A stretch of 64,000 nucleotides of DNA, from positions 1-64,000 of the forward strand of contig JAZLBZ010000053.1 in NCBI GenBank assembly GCA_045613945.1, given 5' to 3'. The position numbers were made by a program, and so were the translations under genes. Below the pieces are notes generated by a model. That model was not told the DNA's origin. It made no database searches and saw nothing but the letters and a program-made list of their open reading frames with translations. Below, piece by piece: positions 33,494 to 42,514 of this stretch. Numbering within the stretch: the first letter of the stretch is position 1; each line of letters starts with the position of its first letter. The DNA comes from HGM04593 sp045613945 (lineage in GTDB: Bacteria > Bacteroidota > Bacteroidia > Bacteroidales > Bacteroidaceae).

Positions 33494-35509
33494 ATGTCTA
33501 TGGATTCAAAAGCGCGTATACTTGAGTTGCGTAAACAACTGCATGAACATAACCACAATTACTATGTCCTCAACTTGCCGACAATAAGCGATTTCGATTT
33601 CGATATGCTCATGCGTGAGTTGCAGGACCTGGAGGCTGCCAACCCCGATATGTATGACCCTAACTCGCCTACATTGCGTGTGGGCTCCGACATAACGAAG
33701 GAGTTCAGGCAGGTGCAGCATAAATACCCTATGCTCTCTCTTGGAAATACCTACTCAAAGGAGGAGGTTGCCGATTTCTTCGACAGGGTAAAGCGCGCGC
33801 TGAACGAGGATTTTGAGATATGTTGCGAACTGAAGTTTGACGGAACATCAATATCCTTGACTTATGTTGACGGAAAACTTGAGCGTGCTGTTACGCGCGG
33901 CGATGGTGAGAAGGGCGATGATGTAACAGCCAATGTAAAGACTATACGTACGGTGCCCCTGGTGCTGTCGGGCAGCGGCTATCCTGCCGAGTTTGAGATA
34001 CGTGGCGAGGTGCTGATGCCCTGGGTGGTCTTTGAACGCTTGAACGAGGAGCGTGCCGCTGCCGGTGAGCAACTTTTTGCTAACCCGCGCAATGCCGCAT
34101 CGGGGACACTGAAACTGCAGGATTCGTCGGTTGTTGCAAAGCGCTCACTCGACGCCTATCTCTATTTTATGCTTGGCGAGGAACTGCCCGCCGAGGGACA
34201 TTACGAGAATCTTGCCGCTGCAAGGCAGTGGGGATTTAAAATTTCCGATACCACATGCAAGTGCCGTACGATAGACGAGGTGTTTGCCTTTATTGACAGG
34301 ATGGATGCCGAGCGCAAGAATCTTCCATTTGCCACCGACGGCATTGTGCTGAAGGTAAACTCTTTGCGCCAGCAAAAGAACCTGGGCTACACAGCCAAGT
34401 CTCCTCGCTGGGCAATAGCGTATAAGTTTCAGGCCGAGAGTGCAGTGACTCGCCTGAACGAAGTTACCTATCAGGTGGGGCGTACAGGCGTGGTTACACC
34501 TGTCGCCAACCTCGATCCCGTACAACTCTCGGGCACAGTGGTAAAGCGTGCGTCGTTGCATAATGCCGATATTATCGAAAAATTCGACCTGCATATTGGC
34601 GATATGGTATATATTGAGAAGGGTGGCGAGATAATCCCTAAGATAACGGGTGTGGATACATCGGCGCGCTTCATGCTTGGCGAGAAGGTTTCCTTCATTA
34701 CAAAGTGTCCCGAGTGCGGCACTCCTTTGGTGCGCTACGATGGCGAGGCTGCCCACTATTGCCCCAATGATGCGTCGTGCCCGCCACAGATAAAGGGCAA
34801 GATTGAGCATTTTGTATCGCGCGAGGCAATGAATATTGACTCCATTGGCCCCGAGACTATTGAGCAACTGTATAACTATGGACTGATAAAGAATATTGCC
34901 GATATATACACCTTGCAGCCCGAGGACCTGATGTTCCTGCCGCGTATGGGCGAAAAGTCGGCCATGAACATTGTTGGTGCTGTGCAGGCCTCGCTGCTTG
35001 TGCCTTTTGAGCGTGTGCTCTTTGCTCTTGGTATCCGTTTTGTGGGCGCCACAGTGGCAAAGCGTCTGGCGCGTGCATTTGGCAATATCGATGCTCTAAT
35101 GGCGGCCTCCTTTGATGAACTTACCGCAGTGGATGAGATTGGTGAGCGCATTGCCGGTGCTGTGCGTGCCTTCTTTGCCAAAGAGGAGAACTTGCTGCTT
35201 GTTGAAAAACTACGGGAGGCTGGGCTGAAGTTCATGGTTGAGGAGGAGAACGGTGTCGAAAAAAGCGATATTCTCAAAGGGCAGAGCATTGTTATAAGCG
35301 GTGTCTTTACTCATCATTCGCGCGACGAGTACAAGGAGATGATTGAGCGCAACGGTGGAAAGAATGTTGGCAGTGTGAGCAAGTCAACCTCTTTCATCCT
35401 GATGGGTGAGAATATGGGGCCTGCAAAACTTGAGAAAGCGCAGAAAATGGGTGTCCGTCTTGTGACCGAGGATGAGTTCCTGCAGATGCTATCGGCTGTG
35501 AAATCATAA
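33494..35509 (+). CDS. ligA: NAD-dependent DNA ligase
   Basis: 671 residues. Seals nicks in DNA during replication and repair using NAD. N-terminal Ia domain (HNHNYYVLNLPTISDFDFD), adenylation-site Lys114 in CELKFDGTSI, ATGDG-type GDGEKGDDVTANVKTI, then the OB fold, a four-cysteine zinc finger (CPECGTPLVRYD...CPNDASC), helix-hairpin-helix repeats (LPRMGEKSA, ALGIRFVG) and a C-terminal BRCT domain (KGQSIVISGVFTHHSRDEY). I chose ATG 33494, after the -7-like box at 33471; ATG 33500 is a close alternative. Typical length about 670. Confidence 0.95.
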   Translation: MSMDSKARILELRKQLHEHNHNYYVLNLPTISDFDFDMLMRELQDLEAANPDMYDPNSPTLRVGSDITKEFRQVQHKYPMLSLGNTYSKEEVADFFDRVKRALNEDFEICCELKFDGTSISLTYVDGKLERAVTRGDGEKGDDVTANVKTIRTVPLVLSGSGYPAEFEIRGEVLMPWVVFERLNEERAAAGEQLFANPRNAASGTLKLQDSSVVAKRSLDAYLYFMLGEELPAEGHYENLAAARQWGFKISDTTCKCRTIDEVFAFIDRMDAERKNLPFATDGIVLKVNSLRQQKNLGYTAKSPRWAIAYKFQAESAVTRLNEVTYQVGRTGVVTPVANLDPVQLSGTVVKRASLHNADIIEKFDLHIGDMVYIEKGGEIIPKITGVDTSARFMLGEKVSFITKCPECGTPLVRYDGEAAHYCPNDASCPPQIKGKIEHFVSREAMNIDSIGPETIEQLYNYGLIKNIADIYTLQPEDLMFLPRMGEKSAMNIVGAVQASLLVPFERVLFALGIRFVGATVAKRLARAFGNIDALMAASFDELTAVDEIGERIAGAVRAFFAKEENLLLVEKLREAGLKFMVEEENGVEKSDILKGQSIVISGVFTHHSRDEYKEMIERNGGKNVGSVSKSTSFILMGENMGPAKLEKAQKMGVRLVTEDEFLQMLSAVKS

Positions 35510-35568
35510 TTAACACTCGGAAATACATATTTTATAATAACAAATATTATAATTAGCAAAATTTGATG

Positions 35569-35576
35569 TAATTTTG
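35569..35576 (+). promoter_or_regulatory. -7 element before dapA
   Basis: TAATTTTG is a full TAnnTTTG match, 36 bases before the ATG at 35613. No clear -33 element at the expected distance. Confidence 0.55.
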
Positions 35577-35612
35577 CACTCCGAAATAATTTGAGTAATT
35601 TTTTATAAATTT

Positions 35613-36494
35613 ATGATGCGAAAAACACTGAAAGGTATGGGCGTTGCCATCGTGACTCCCTTTACAAATGACGGCGAGGTAGATTATGCAGCGCTTGAAG
35701 GTCTGGTGCAGATGCATATTGATTGCGGCACAGATTTCCTCTGTGTGCTTGGAACGACCGGAGAGACCCCTACATTGACAACCGATGAGAAACGTGAAAT
35801 CCGAAAGCGCATCATAAAACAGGTTGATGGCCGAATGCCTATTATGCTTGGCATTGGCGGTAACTGTACCCGCAATGTTATTGAGGAGATAAAGAACGAG
35901 GACCTGACCGGCGTTGACGCCATACTCTCTGTTGCTCCTTATTACAACAAGCCTACACAGGAGGGTATCTATCGTCACTACAAGGCAATCGCCGATTCAA
36001 CAGATATGCCAATATATATGTACAATGTGCCCGGACGTACGGGTATAAACATTCTGCCCTCGACAGTTGTGCGCCTGGCAAAGGAGTGCCCTAATATTGT
36101 GGGCTACAAGGCTGCATCGGGTAACCTGGCGCAGATTAAGGAACTTGTAGCAATGAAACCTCCTCACTTCGACCTCTTCTCGGGCGATGATGCACTCACC
36201 GTAGATATTATGGAGGCCGGTGGTGTGGGTGTCATTTCGGTATTCGGAAATGCCTATCCAAAGGAGATGATTGCACTTGTACGTGCTATGCAAGAGGGGC
36301 GCGTGAGCGATGCACGCAACCGTCACGACAGGCTCAATGAACTCTTTCAGTTGATTTTCGTTGATGGTAATCCATCGGGTATCAAGGCATTGCTGAATAT
36401 TCATGGCCGCATAAACAATGTATTGCGCTTGCCGCTTGTACCTGCTTGCGACGATACGTACAGCGAACTTCAGCAAGCAATAACAACTTTCTAA
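35613..36494 (+). CDS. dapA: 4-hydroxy-tetrahydrodipicolinate synthase
   Basis: Condenses pyruvate with aspartate semialdehyde, the first committed step of the lysine/diaminopimelate pathway. 293 residues, cytosolic TIM barrel. Motifs: VAIVTPFTNDGEVDY, GTTGETPTLT, YYNKPTQEGIYRHY, the tyrosine of YNVPGRTGINI and the Schiff-base lysine in GYKAASGN. SGDDALTVDIMEAGGVGVISV matches the family C-terminal site. ATG 35613 is followed by a second ATG at 35616. TIGR02757 follows closely and may be cotranscribed. Confidence 0.95.
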   Translation: MMRKTLKGMGVAIVTPFTNDGEVDYAALEGLVQMHIDCGTDFLCVLGTTGETPTLTTDEKREIRKRIIKQVDGRMPIMLGIGGNCTRNVIEEIKNEDLTGVDAILSVAPYYNKPTQEGIYRHYKAIADSTDMPIYMYNVPGRTGINILPSTVVRLAKECPNIVGYKAASGNLAQIKELVAMKPPHFDLFSGDDALTVDIMEAGGVGVISVFGNAYPKEMIALVRAMQEGRVSDARNRHDRLNELFQLIFVDGNPSGIKALLNIHGRINNVLRLPLVPACDDTYSELQQAITTF

Positions 36495-36507
36495 AGGGCT
36501 TGTGAGT

Positions 36508-37293
36508 ATGGAGCATTTGAGAGCGGTGCTTGATGATAAACTTGCGCTTTACAACTGCAAGGGTTTTATCGAGAACGACCCGGTCTCTTTCCCTCACTCG
36601 TTTACCCGCCGCGAAGATATTGAGATTTCGGCCCTGCTGGCATCGGTCATTGCTTGGGGAAACAGAAAGATGATACTCTCATCGGGCAAAAAAATGCTTT
36701 GCGACATTATGCACTCTGCACCATATGATTATGTTATGAGTGGCGAGTGGGAGTCGCTCGACGATACAATCAATATTCACCGTACATTCTTCGCCCGCGA
36801 CTTCAAGTATATATGCCGGGGCTTGAGAAGCATATATGCCAAGTATGGAACAATGGAGACGCTCTTCGTGGGCTGCTCTGTCTGGGACGGCATAGAAAGG
36901 TTGCGTGGCGAGATGGCTGCAGTGAATGGGGGAGTGCCGACAAAGCACATAAGTAACCCTGTGGCGCAGAAGGGCAAGCCGGCATCGGCCTGCAAAAGGA
37001 TGCACATGATGCTTCGTTGGCTGTGCCGCAAGGATGGAGTGGTGGATTTAGGTATCTGGAGTGCAGTGCCAGCCTCGGCTCTAATGATTCCGCTTGATGT
37101 GCACGTGGCGCGTACAGCCCGCCTTCTGGGAATAATAACCCGCAGACAGAACGACCGCAAGACGGTTGAGGTGTTGACAGCGCAGTTGCGCAGGCTTTCG
37201 CCCGATGATCCCGTAAAATATGACTTTGCTCTTTTTGGAGTGGGTGAGGCCGGCGACAGTTTTTTTAGTGAACTAACAGACAAAACAAAATAA
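36508..37293 (+). CDS. TIGR02757/DUF2400 family protein
   Basis: 261 residues. Carries the family pattern: NDPVSFPHSFTRREDIEISALLASVIAWGNRKMI at the N-terminus, KRMHMMLRWLCRKDGVVDLGIW and IPLDVHVARTARLLGIITRRQNDRKT in the C-terminal half. This family is widespread in Bacteroidetes and some other bacteria; HHH-type DNA-glycosylase-like structure has been suggested, but function is unknown. ATG 36508 is preferred over the in-frame GTG at 36502. It lies 13 bases after dapA, and maeB follows 27 bases later, suggesting one transcript. Confidence 0.85.
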   Translation: MEHLRAVLDDKLALYNCKGFIENDPVSFPHSFTRREDIEISALLASVIAWGNRKMILSSGKKMLCDIMHSAPYDYVMSGEWESLDDTINIHRTFFARDFKYICRGLRSIYAKYGTMETLFVGCSVWDGIERLRGEMAAVNGGVPTKHISNPVAQKGKPASACKRMHMMLRWLCRKDGVVDLGIWSAVPASALMIPLDVHVARTARLLGIITRRQNDRKTVEVLTAQLRRLSPDDPVKYDFALFGVGEAGDSFFSELTDKTK

Positions 37294-37320
37294 ATCCCGC
37301 TTTGGGAAAATATTACAACA

Positions 37321-39600
37321 ATGGCAAAGATTACAAAAGAAGATGCATTGAATTATCATGCCGGTAAACGTCCCGGTAAGATTGAGGTAGTGCCTACAAA
37401 ACCATATTTTACACAGACCGACCTTTCGTTGGCCTACTCGCCTGGTGTTGCAGAGCCCTGTCTCGAAATCAAGGAGAATCCGAACGACGCATACAAGTAT
37501 ACCGACAAGGGTAACCTTGTTGCTGTTATTTCAAACGGTACTGCTGTGCTTGGACTTGGCAACATTGGCCCGCTTGCAGGCAAGCCTGTCATGGAGGGCA
37601 AGGGATTGCTTTTCAAGATCTATGCAGGTATTGACGTTTTTGATATTGAGGTAGATGAGCAGGACCCCGAGAGATTCATTCAGGCAGTAAAGGCTATTGC
37701 TCCTACATTTGGCGGCATCAACCTCGAGGATATCAAGGCACCCGAGTGCTTTGAGATAGAGCGCCGCTTGAAAGAGGAACTGGATATCCCTGTCATGCAC
37801 GACGACCAGCATGGTACAGCCATTATCTCTGCTGCAGGTTTGCTCAATGCCCTTGAGGTTAACGGCAAGAAGATTGAAGAGGTGAAGGTTGTTGTGAACG
37901 GTGCGGGCGCGGCGGCAATCTCATGTACAAAACTGTACGTTGCTCTCGGTGTCAAGCGCGAGAATGTCGTGATGCTTGACAGTCGTGGCGTAATCAGCAC
38001 TTCGCGCACAAATCTCACTCCCGAGAAGGTGGAGTTCGCAACAACACGCACTGATATCACAACACTTGCCGAGGCAATAGTTGGTGCAGATGTGTTCCTG
38101 GGACTTTCAAAGGGTAACGTGCTTTCACAGGATATGGTGCGCTCAATGGCAAATGACCCAATTGTCTTTGCATTGGCAAATCCAGAGCCCGAGATTACCT
38201 ATGAGGATGCAATGGAGTGCCGCCCCGACGTGCTCATGAGTACAGGCCGCAGCGACTATCCAAACCAGATTAACAACGTTATTGGTTTCCCTTATATCTT
38301 TCGCGGCGCACTCGATGTGGCAGCCACAGCTATCAACGAGGAGATGAAACTTGCTGCCGTACACGCCATTGCAAATCTTGCAAAGCAACCTGTTCCCGAG
38401 ATTGTGAACAAGGTCTACAAGGTTGGAAGGCTCTCGTTCGGCCGCGATTACTTCATTCCAAAGCCTGTTGATCCACGTCTTTTGGTCGAGGTATCTACTG
38501 CTGTGGCAAAGGCTGCCATTGCAAGTGGTGTTGCCCGCAAGGAGATTACAGACTGGGAAAAGTACAAGGAGCATTTGCTTGAGTTCATGGGCCGTGAGTC
38601 AAAACTTACGCAGCAGATTCATGATATGGCGCGTACAGAGACGCAGCGCGTGGTGTTTGCCGAGGGTGCACACCCTTCAATGATGAAGGCTGCTGTCAAG
38701 GCCAAAGAGGAGGGTATCTGTCAGCCAGTGCTTCTTGGCAACGACGAAATAATCACAAAACTCGCTGCAGAATTGGGGCTCAGCCTCGATGGTATTGAGG
38801 TGGTGAATCTGCGTCACCCCAACGAGAGCGAGCGTCGCGAGCGTTATGCCGAGATTCTTGCCACCAAGCGCCAGCGCGAGGGATACACCATTGAGGAGGC
38901 TAACGACAAGATGTTCGAGCGCAACTACTTTGGTATGATGATGGTGGAGACCGGTGATGCCGATGCTTTCGTGACCGGTATCTATACCAAGTTCTCAAAT
39001 ACCATCAAGGTGGCAAAAGAGGTCATTGGCGTGCAAGAGGGATATAGCACCTTTGCCACAATGCACATCATCAATTCAAAGAAGGGTACATACTTTGTTG
39101 CCGATACTTTGATTAACCGTGCTCCCGATTTGGAGACAATCATTGATGTTGCCCGCCTTACCGAGAAGTCGGTACGTTTCTTCAATCACGAGCCGGTTAT
39201 TGCAATGGCGTCATATTCAAACTTTGGCACCGACCAGGGTGGCAGCGCCGAGCGCGTGCGCAAGGCTGTTGCCCACATTCACGAGAATTACCCCGATTGG
39301 CTGCTCGATGGTGAGATGCAGGTGAACATTGCAATGAATAGCGAACTGCGTGACATGAAGTATCCTTTCAATAAACTCAAGGGTCGTGAGGTAAATGCAC
39401 TGGTGTTCCCTAATCTTAACTCGGCATCATCGTCGTACAAGATGATGCAGGCACTTGGTTCCGATACTGAGATTATCGGACCAATCCAGATGGGATTGAA
39501 CAAGCCAATTCACTTCATTGACTTCGAGAGTTCGGTGCAGGAGATTCTCAATATCACAGCTGTTGCTGCAATCGATGCAATGGTGAACAAGAAGAAGTAA
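37321..39600 (+). CDS. maeB: NADP-dependent malic enzyme fused to phosphotransacetylase domain
   Basis: 759 residues. About 1-420 is malic enzyme, which oxidatively decarboxylates malate to pyruvate: SLAYSPGVAEPCLEI, VISNGTAVLGLGNIGPLAGKPVMEGK, PVMHDDQHGTAIISAAGLLNAL and nucleotide motif VVVNGAGAAAISC. About 430-759 is the phosphate acetyl/butyryltransferase-like domain (RVVFAEGAHPSMMKAAVKA; GLNKPIHFIDFESSVQEI), which in MaeB-type enzymes is usually regulatory. It links the TCA cycle and pyruvate pool. A perfect palindromic terminator follows. Confidence 0.94.
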   Translation: MAKITKEDALNYHAGKRPGKIEVVPTKPYFTQTDLSLAYSPGVAEPCLEIKENPNDAYKYTDKGNLVAVISNGTAVLGLGNIGPLAGKPVMEGKGLLFKIYAGIDVFDIEVDEQDPERFIQAVKAIAPTFGGINLEDIKAPECFEIERRLKEELDIPVMHDDQHGTAIISAAGLLNALEVNGKKIEEVKVVVNGAGAAAISCTKLYVALGVKRENVVMLDSRGVISTSRTNLTPEKVEFATTRTDITTLAEAIVGADVFLGLSKGNVLSQDMVRSMANDPIVFALANPEPEITYEDAMECRPDVLMSTGRSDYPNQINNVIGFPYIFRGALDVAATAINEEMKLAAVHAIANLAKQPVPEIVNKVYKVGRLSFGRDYFIPKPVDPRLLVEVSTAVAKAAIASGVARKEITDWEKYKEHLLEFMGRESKLTQQIHDMARTETQRVVFAEGAHPSMMKAAVKAKEEGICQPVLLGNDEIITKLAAELGLSLDGIEVVNLRHPNESERRERYAEILATKRQREGYTIEEANDKMFERNYFGMMMVETGDADAFVTGIYTKFSNTIKVAKEVIGVQEGYSTFATMHIINSKKGTYFVADTLINRAPDLETIIDVARLTEKSVRFFNHEPVIAMASYSNFGTDQGGSAERVRKAVAHIHENYPDWLLDGEMQVNIAMNSELRDMKYPFNKLKGREVNALVFPNLNSASSSYKMMQALGSDTEIIGPIQMGLNKPIHFIDFESSVQEILNITAVAAIDAMVNKKK

Positions 39601-39620
39601 ACCAATAAATATATACTATG

Positions 39621-39654
39621 AGTGCGGGGCAAGTTCATGAACTTGCCCCGCACT
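39621..39654. terminator. Bidirectional terminator between maeB and the pyr operon
   Basis: A perfect 34-base palindrome: AGTGCGGGGCAAGTTCA with its exact reverse complement immediately following. It terminates maeB from the left and the minus-strand operon ending at 39662 from the right. Confidence 0.85.
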
Positions 39655-39661
39655 TGTTATT

Positions 39662-40354
39662 TCATAAGATGACTCCCACTGAAAAACTTAGGATATTCTC
39701 GCGGCGGCTGGAGGTGAAAATCCTGCCGTCGTCGTGCAGTTTGATGTATTTTGCGGCCTTGTTCAGCCCTGCATCAAAGGTGATGTCAAGGAAGACGCGG
39801 CTGATTTTTATTCCCAGTCCAACTTCCCAATAGTAGATCTTGTCGTTGAGAATCTCCTCAAGATGGTAGTACTTGAAATGCTTGAAGTTCTGCTCACTGA
39901 GCGAGGTGAACACGAACTTTGTTCGTGGTCCAGTGAAAATGCTCAAGCCATATCTGCCGCGTTGGATAAGGTTGTATCCAAAAAGTATTGGTACCTGAAT
40001 ACAGTATGTCCTCAGGTCATATACGGTGTTGTTTGGGATGATGCCGTCCGCGTTGTTCTTCACGTCATAGAAATCAAAGCTGTGGTTGGTGATGCCGAAC
40101 GCTCCCTCTGTCTGCAGATAGAACTTGTTCTTGCTCACTCTTGCGAATGCTGAGAATGCATATCCAATCTTGTTGCTCTGAATGTTGTTGGTGTCGAACT
40201 TGTAGTCATCAATGCCAAACTCCGGGTCGTTGTATGTCACAGCCTGGAAACCGGCCTTAACGCCGGCATTGAACCGTACTTTTCCCTTGTCCTGTGCATT
40301 AGTCAAAAGGGGAAAGAGGGCAACCAGTGCAATTATCAGGCTGCGCATTCTCAT
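39662..40354 (-). CDS. PorT-like outer-membrane beta-barrel protein
   Basis: 230 residues from ATG 40354. Sec signal peptide (MRMRSLIIALVALFPLLTNAQ, cleavage after NAQ), then amphipathic strands with alternating aromatic residues ending in a hydrophobic final strand NILSFSVGVIL, as in outer-membrane barrels of the PorT/OmpW-like type. Motif-like VRFNAGVKAGFQAVTYN is typical of PorT family starts. It is the last gene of the operon pyrB-pyrI-flavin reductase-this, two bases after the flavin-reductase stop. The function is unknown; the link with pyrimidine synthesis may be only transcriptional. An alternative start is ATG 40348. Confidence 0.75.
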   Translation of the reverse strand: MRMRSLIIALVALFPLLTNAQDKGKVRFNAGVKAGFQAVTYNDPEFGIDDYKFDTNNIQSNKIGYAFSAFARVSKNKFYLQTEGAFGITNHSFDFYDVKNNADGIIPNNTVYDLRTYCIQVPILFGYNLIQRGRYGLSIFTGPRTKFVFTSLSEQNFKHFKYYHLEEILNDKIYYWEVGLGIKISRVFLDITFDAGLNKAAKYIKLHDDGRIFTSSRRENILSFSVGVIL

Positions 40355-40356
40355 TG

Positions 40357-40920
40357 TTACTTTTTCTTTACGCTCCAGCCGAACTTGCCAATGAAATCGC
40401 CCAGATGGAAGTATTTTCCATGTGTGTACACCAGTGGGTCTGCAGCCGCAAGGTTCCACTCGCCTGTTACGGGGTCAAGATAACGGTCGTCGGCCTGCAC
40501 GTTCACAACCTCGGCAAGGAACATGTCGTGCGAGCCAAGCGGAATTATCTGCTTTACCTTGCACTCTATGCTCAGTGGGGATTCTGCAATAATGGGGGCC
40601 TTAACGTTTACCGATGGTGCATATGTGAGCCCTGTCTCCTTTGCCTTGTCATAGTCCTTTCCAGAACGCACGCCGCACCAGTCTGTTGCTCTGGCCATGT
40701 CGGCGGTGGTTAGGTTTATGACAAATTCGCCGCTCTCCTTGATGATGGGGTAGGAGTGTCTTTCGGGGCGCACCGAGATGTAGCACATCGCAGGGTTGGT
40801 ACATGTTGTTCCCACCCACGACACAGTGAGCATGTTGTAGTTCTCGGGCTTGTCGCCACAAGTTATGAGCACCGCCGGCAACGGGTATATCATTGTGCCG
40901 GGTTTCCAACTGATTTTCAT
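40357..40920 (-). CDS. Flavin reductase-like flavoprotein
   Basis: 187 residues. FMN-binding split-barrel protein of the flavin reductase family: MLTVSWVGTTCTNPAMCYISVRPERHSY and SGEFVINLTTADMARATDWCGV correspond to its flavin-binding signatures. Bacteroidota versions contain a CGVRSG cysteine. It may reduce flavin or use FMN for an unassigned reaction; the substrate cannot be read from sequence. It is third in the pyrB operon, three bases after pyrI. Confidence 0.82.
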   Translation of the reverse strand: MKISWKPGTMIYPLPAVLITCGDKPENYNMLTVSWVGTTCTNPAMCYISVRPERHSYPIIKESGEFVINLTTADMARATDWCGVRSGKDYDKAKETGLTYAPSVNVKAPIIAESPLSIECKVKQIIPLGSHDMFLAEVVNVQADDRYLDPVTGEWNLAAADPLVYTHGKYFHLGDFIGKFGWSVKKK

Positions 40921-40923
40921 CTC

Positions 40924-41388
40924 TTACAAAAGTTTAATGTCGTCCAGGCTTACCTCTTTCTCGCAGTAGCGGCACTTGAGTGTGTGTGTGTCGCGGTTTG
41001 CTACGTAGAAGTGTGTGGCCATAGGCTCATTGTTTGTAATGCAGTTGAGGTTGTTGCACTTTATGATGTTGTGTATCTCATCGGGCATCTTAACCTCGCG
41101 TTTCTCTACAACATCGTAGTTGCGTATGGTGTTCAGTACAACATTGGGCGCAATAACGGAAATCTTGTTTATCTCGTCATCGGTGAAGAATCTGTCCGAA
41201 ATCTTTATAAGGCCTTTCTTGCCCAGTTTCTTGCTCTCAAGATTATATCCAATGGTGACATTGTTGCTCATTGTGGGGATATCGAGCAGGTTCACTACTG
41301 CAAAAAGCTTGTCGGCGGGGATGTGGTCGATTACGGTGCCGTTGCAGAGTGCCGAAACCTGCAATGCCTGCTTGTTATTCTCGTTCAT
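40924..41388 (-). CDS. pyrI: Aspartate carbamoyltransferase regulatory subunit
   Basis: 154 residues. N-terminal allosteric domain (LQVSALCNGTVIDHIPADKLFAVVNLL, nucleotide-binding) and C-terminal zinc domain with four cysteines: CNNLNC (about 109-114) and CRYC (138-141). It associates with the PyrB trimers to make the allosterically regulated ATCase, feedback-inhibited by CTP. It follows pyrB by 11 bases, the order usual in Bacteroidota and enterobacteria. Confidence 0.95.
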   Translation of the reverse strand: MNENNKQALQVSALCNGTVIDHIPADKLFAVVNLLDIPTMSNNVTIGYNLESKKLGKKGLIKISDRFFTDDEINKISVIAPNVVLNTIRNYDVVEKREVKMPDEIHNIIKCNNLNCITNNEPMATHFYVANRDTHTLKCRYCEKEVSLDDIKLL

Positions 41389-41399
41389 GCTCTTTCTTT

Positions 41400-42314
41400 T
41401 TAAATGTTGATACCTAAAACGTCGCAGATGATAGCCTCGCGCACGTAGAGACCGTTCTGTGCCTGCTGGAAATAGTAGGCCTTTGGGTTGTCGTCGACAT
41501 CCTGTGCAATCTCATTCACACGTGGCAGTGGGTGCAGGATGCGCAGGTTATCCTTTGTGCCAGCAAGCATTGCGTTTGTCAGACGGTAGCAGTTCTTTAC
41601 CTTTTCATATTCCATAATGTCGCTGAAACGTTCGCGCTGCACTCGTGTCATGTAAATGATATCGGCATCGCCAATCACCTCCTCGTTGAACTCGGTGGTT
41701 TCGGTGTAAGGGATGTTGTTCTTCTCGCAGAACAGGCGGTACTCCTCGGGCATACGCAGTTCCTCGGGTGATATGAAACAGAATGTAGGGTTGAAGTGGC
41801 GCATTGCGTGCAGCAGTGAGTGTACTGTGCGGCCATACTTCAGGTCGCCTACAAGGTGAATCTTCAATCCCTCGAGCGTGCCCTGTGTCTTTTTAATGGA
41901 GTAAAGGTCGAGCATTGTCTGCGACGGGTGCTGGTTGGCGCCGTCGCCCGCATTGATGATGGGCACCTGCGAAACTTCGCTTGCATAGCGTGCAGCACCC
42001 TCGAGCTTGTGACGCATGGCAATTACATCGGCATAACTCGACACCATCATTATGGTGTCCTTCAGTGTCTCGCCTTTTGTCGCCGAACTTGTTGCCGCAT
42101 CGCTGAAACCAATGACGCTTGCTCCAAGCCTGTTGGCTGCGGTTTCAAAACTGAGGCGTGTTCTTGTCGATGGCTCAAAAAACAGTGAACCTACAATCTT
42201 TCCCTTTAATATATCCCTGTTGGGATTCTCCTCGAACTTCTCAGCAGTTTCAAGCAACGAGAGAATCTTCTCGCGCGAGAGGTCATTGATGGATACAAAG
42301 CTCTTGCTTTTCAT
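41400..42314 (-). CDS. pyrB: Aspartate carbamoyltransferase catalytic subunit
   Basis: 304 residues. Makes carbamoyl aspartate from carbamoyl phosphate and aspartate, the first committed step of pyrimidine synthesis. The carbamoyl-phosphate site is FFEPSTRTRLSFETA; HPSQTMLDLY and LVGDLKYGRTVHSL are aspartate-domain motifs; TRVQRERF and LHPLPRVNEI complete the active site. Start ATG 42314. Promoter just upstream; it begins the four-gene minus-strand operon. Confidence 0.95.
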   Translation of the reverse strand: MKSKSFVSINDLSREKILSLLETAEKFEENPNRDILKGKIVGSLFFEPSTRTRLSFETAANRLGASVIGFSDAATSSATKGETLKDTIMMVSSYADVIAMRHKLEGAARYASEVSQVPIINAGDGANQHPSQTMLDLYSIKKTQGTLEGLKIHLVGDLKYGRTVHSLLHAMRHFNPTFCFISPEELRMPEEYRLFCEKNNIPYTETTEFNEEVIGDADIIYMTRVQRERFSDIMEYEKVKNCYRLTNAMLAGTKDNLRILHPLPRVNEIAQDVDDNPKAYYFQQAQNGLYVREAIICDVLGINI

Positions 42315-42349
42315 TTTCAGTGCGTTTTTTATGGAATAAAAATTTCTTG

Positions 42350-42380
42350 TAAAGATAGAGTAATAATATCTTTAAAACAA
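42350..42380 (-). promoter_or_regulatory. Promoter of the pyrB operon
   Basis: On the minus strand TATCTTTA (42357-42350) is one mismatch from TAnnTTTG, and TTG (42380-42378) lies 20 bases upstream. I see no obvious attenuator before pyrB. Confidence 0.55.
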
Positions 42381-42430
42381 TACCTGATAGCGATTTTATT
42401 TCAAAAACCTAAACGGCGAAAAAACCTTGC

Positions 42431-42459
42431 TTGTTATTGAAATATTTGTATTAAATTTG
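42431..42459 (+). promoter_or_regulatory. Promoter of the PBP1 gene
   Basis: TTG at 42431-42433, 18 bases, then TAAATTTG at 42452-42459. It places the transcript start near the in-frame ATG at 42467, favouring the later ATG at 42515 as translation start. Confidence 0.7.
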
Positions 42460-42514
42460 CAAATCTATGGTTTCCGTATGTGCGGCGCCATTGTTTTATA
42501 ACATTACAATCTAT

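Noticed and set aside
34145..34867. Minus-strand frame opposite ligA
   Set aside because: Antisense to conserved ligase domains; no start signal or domain.
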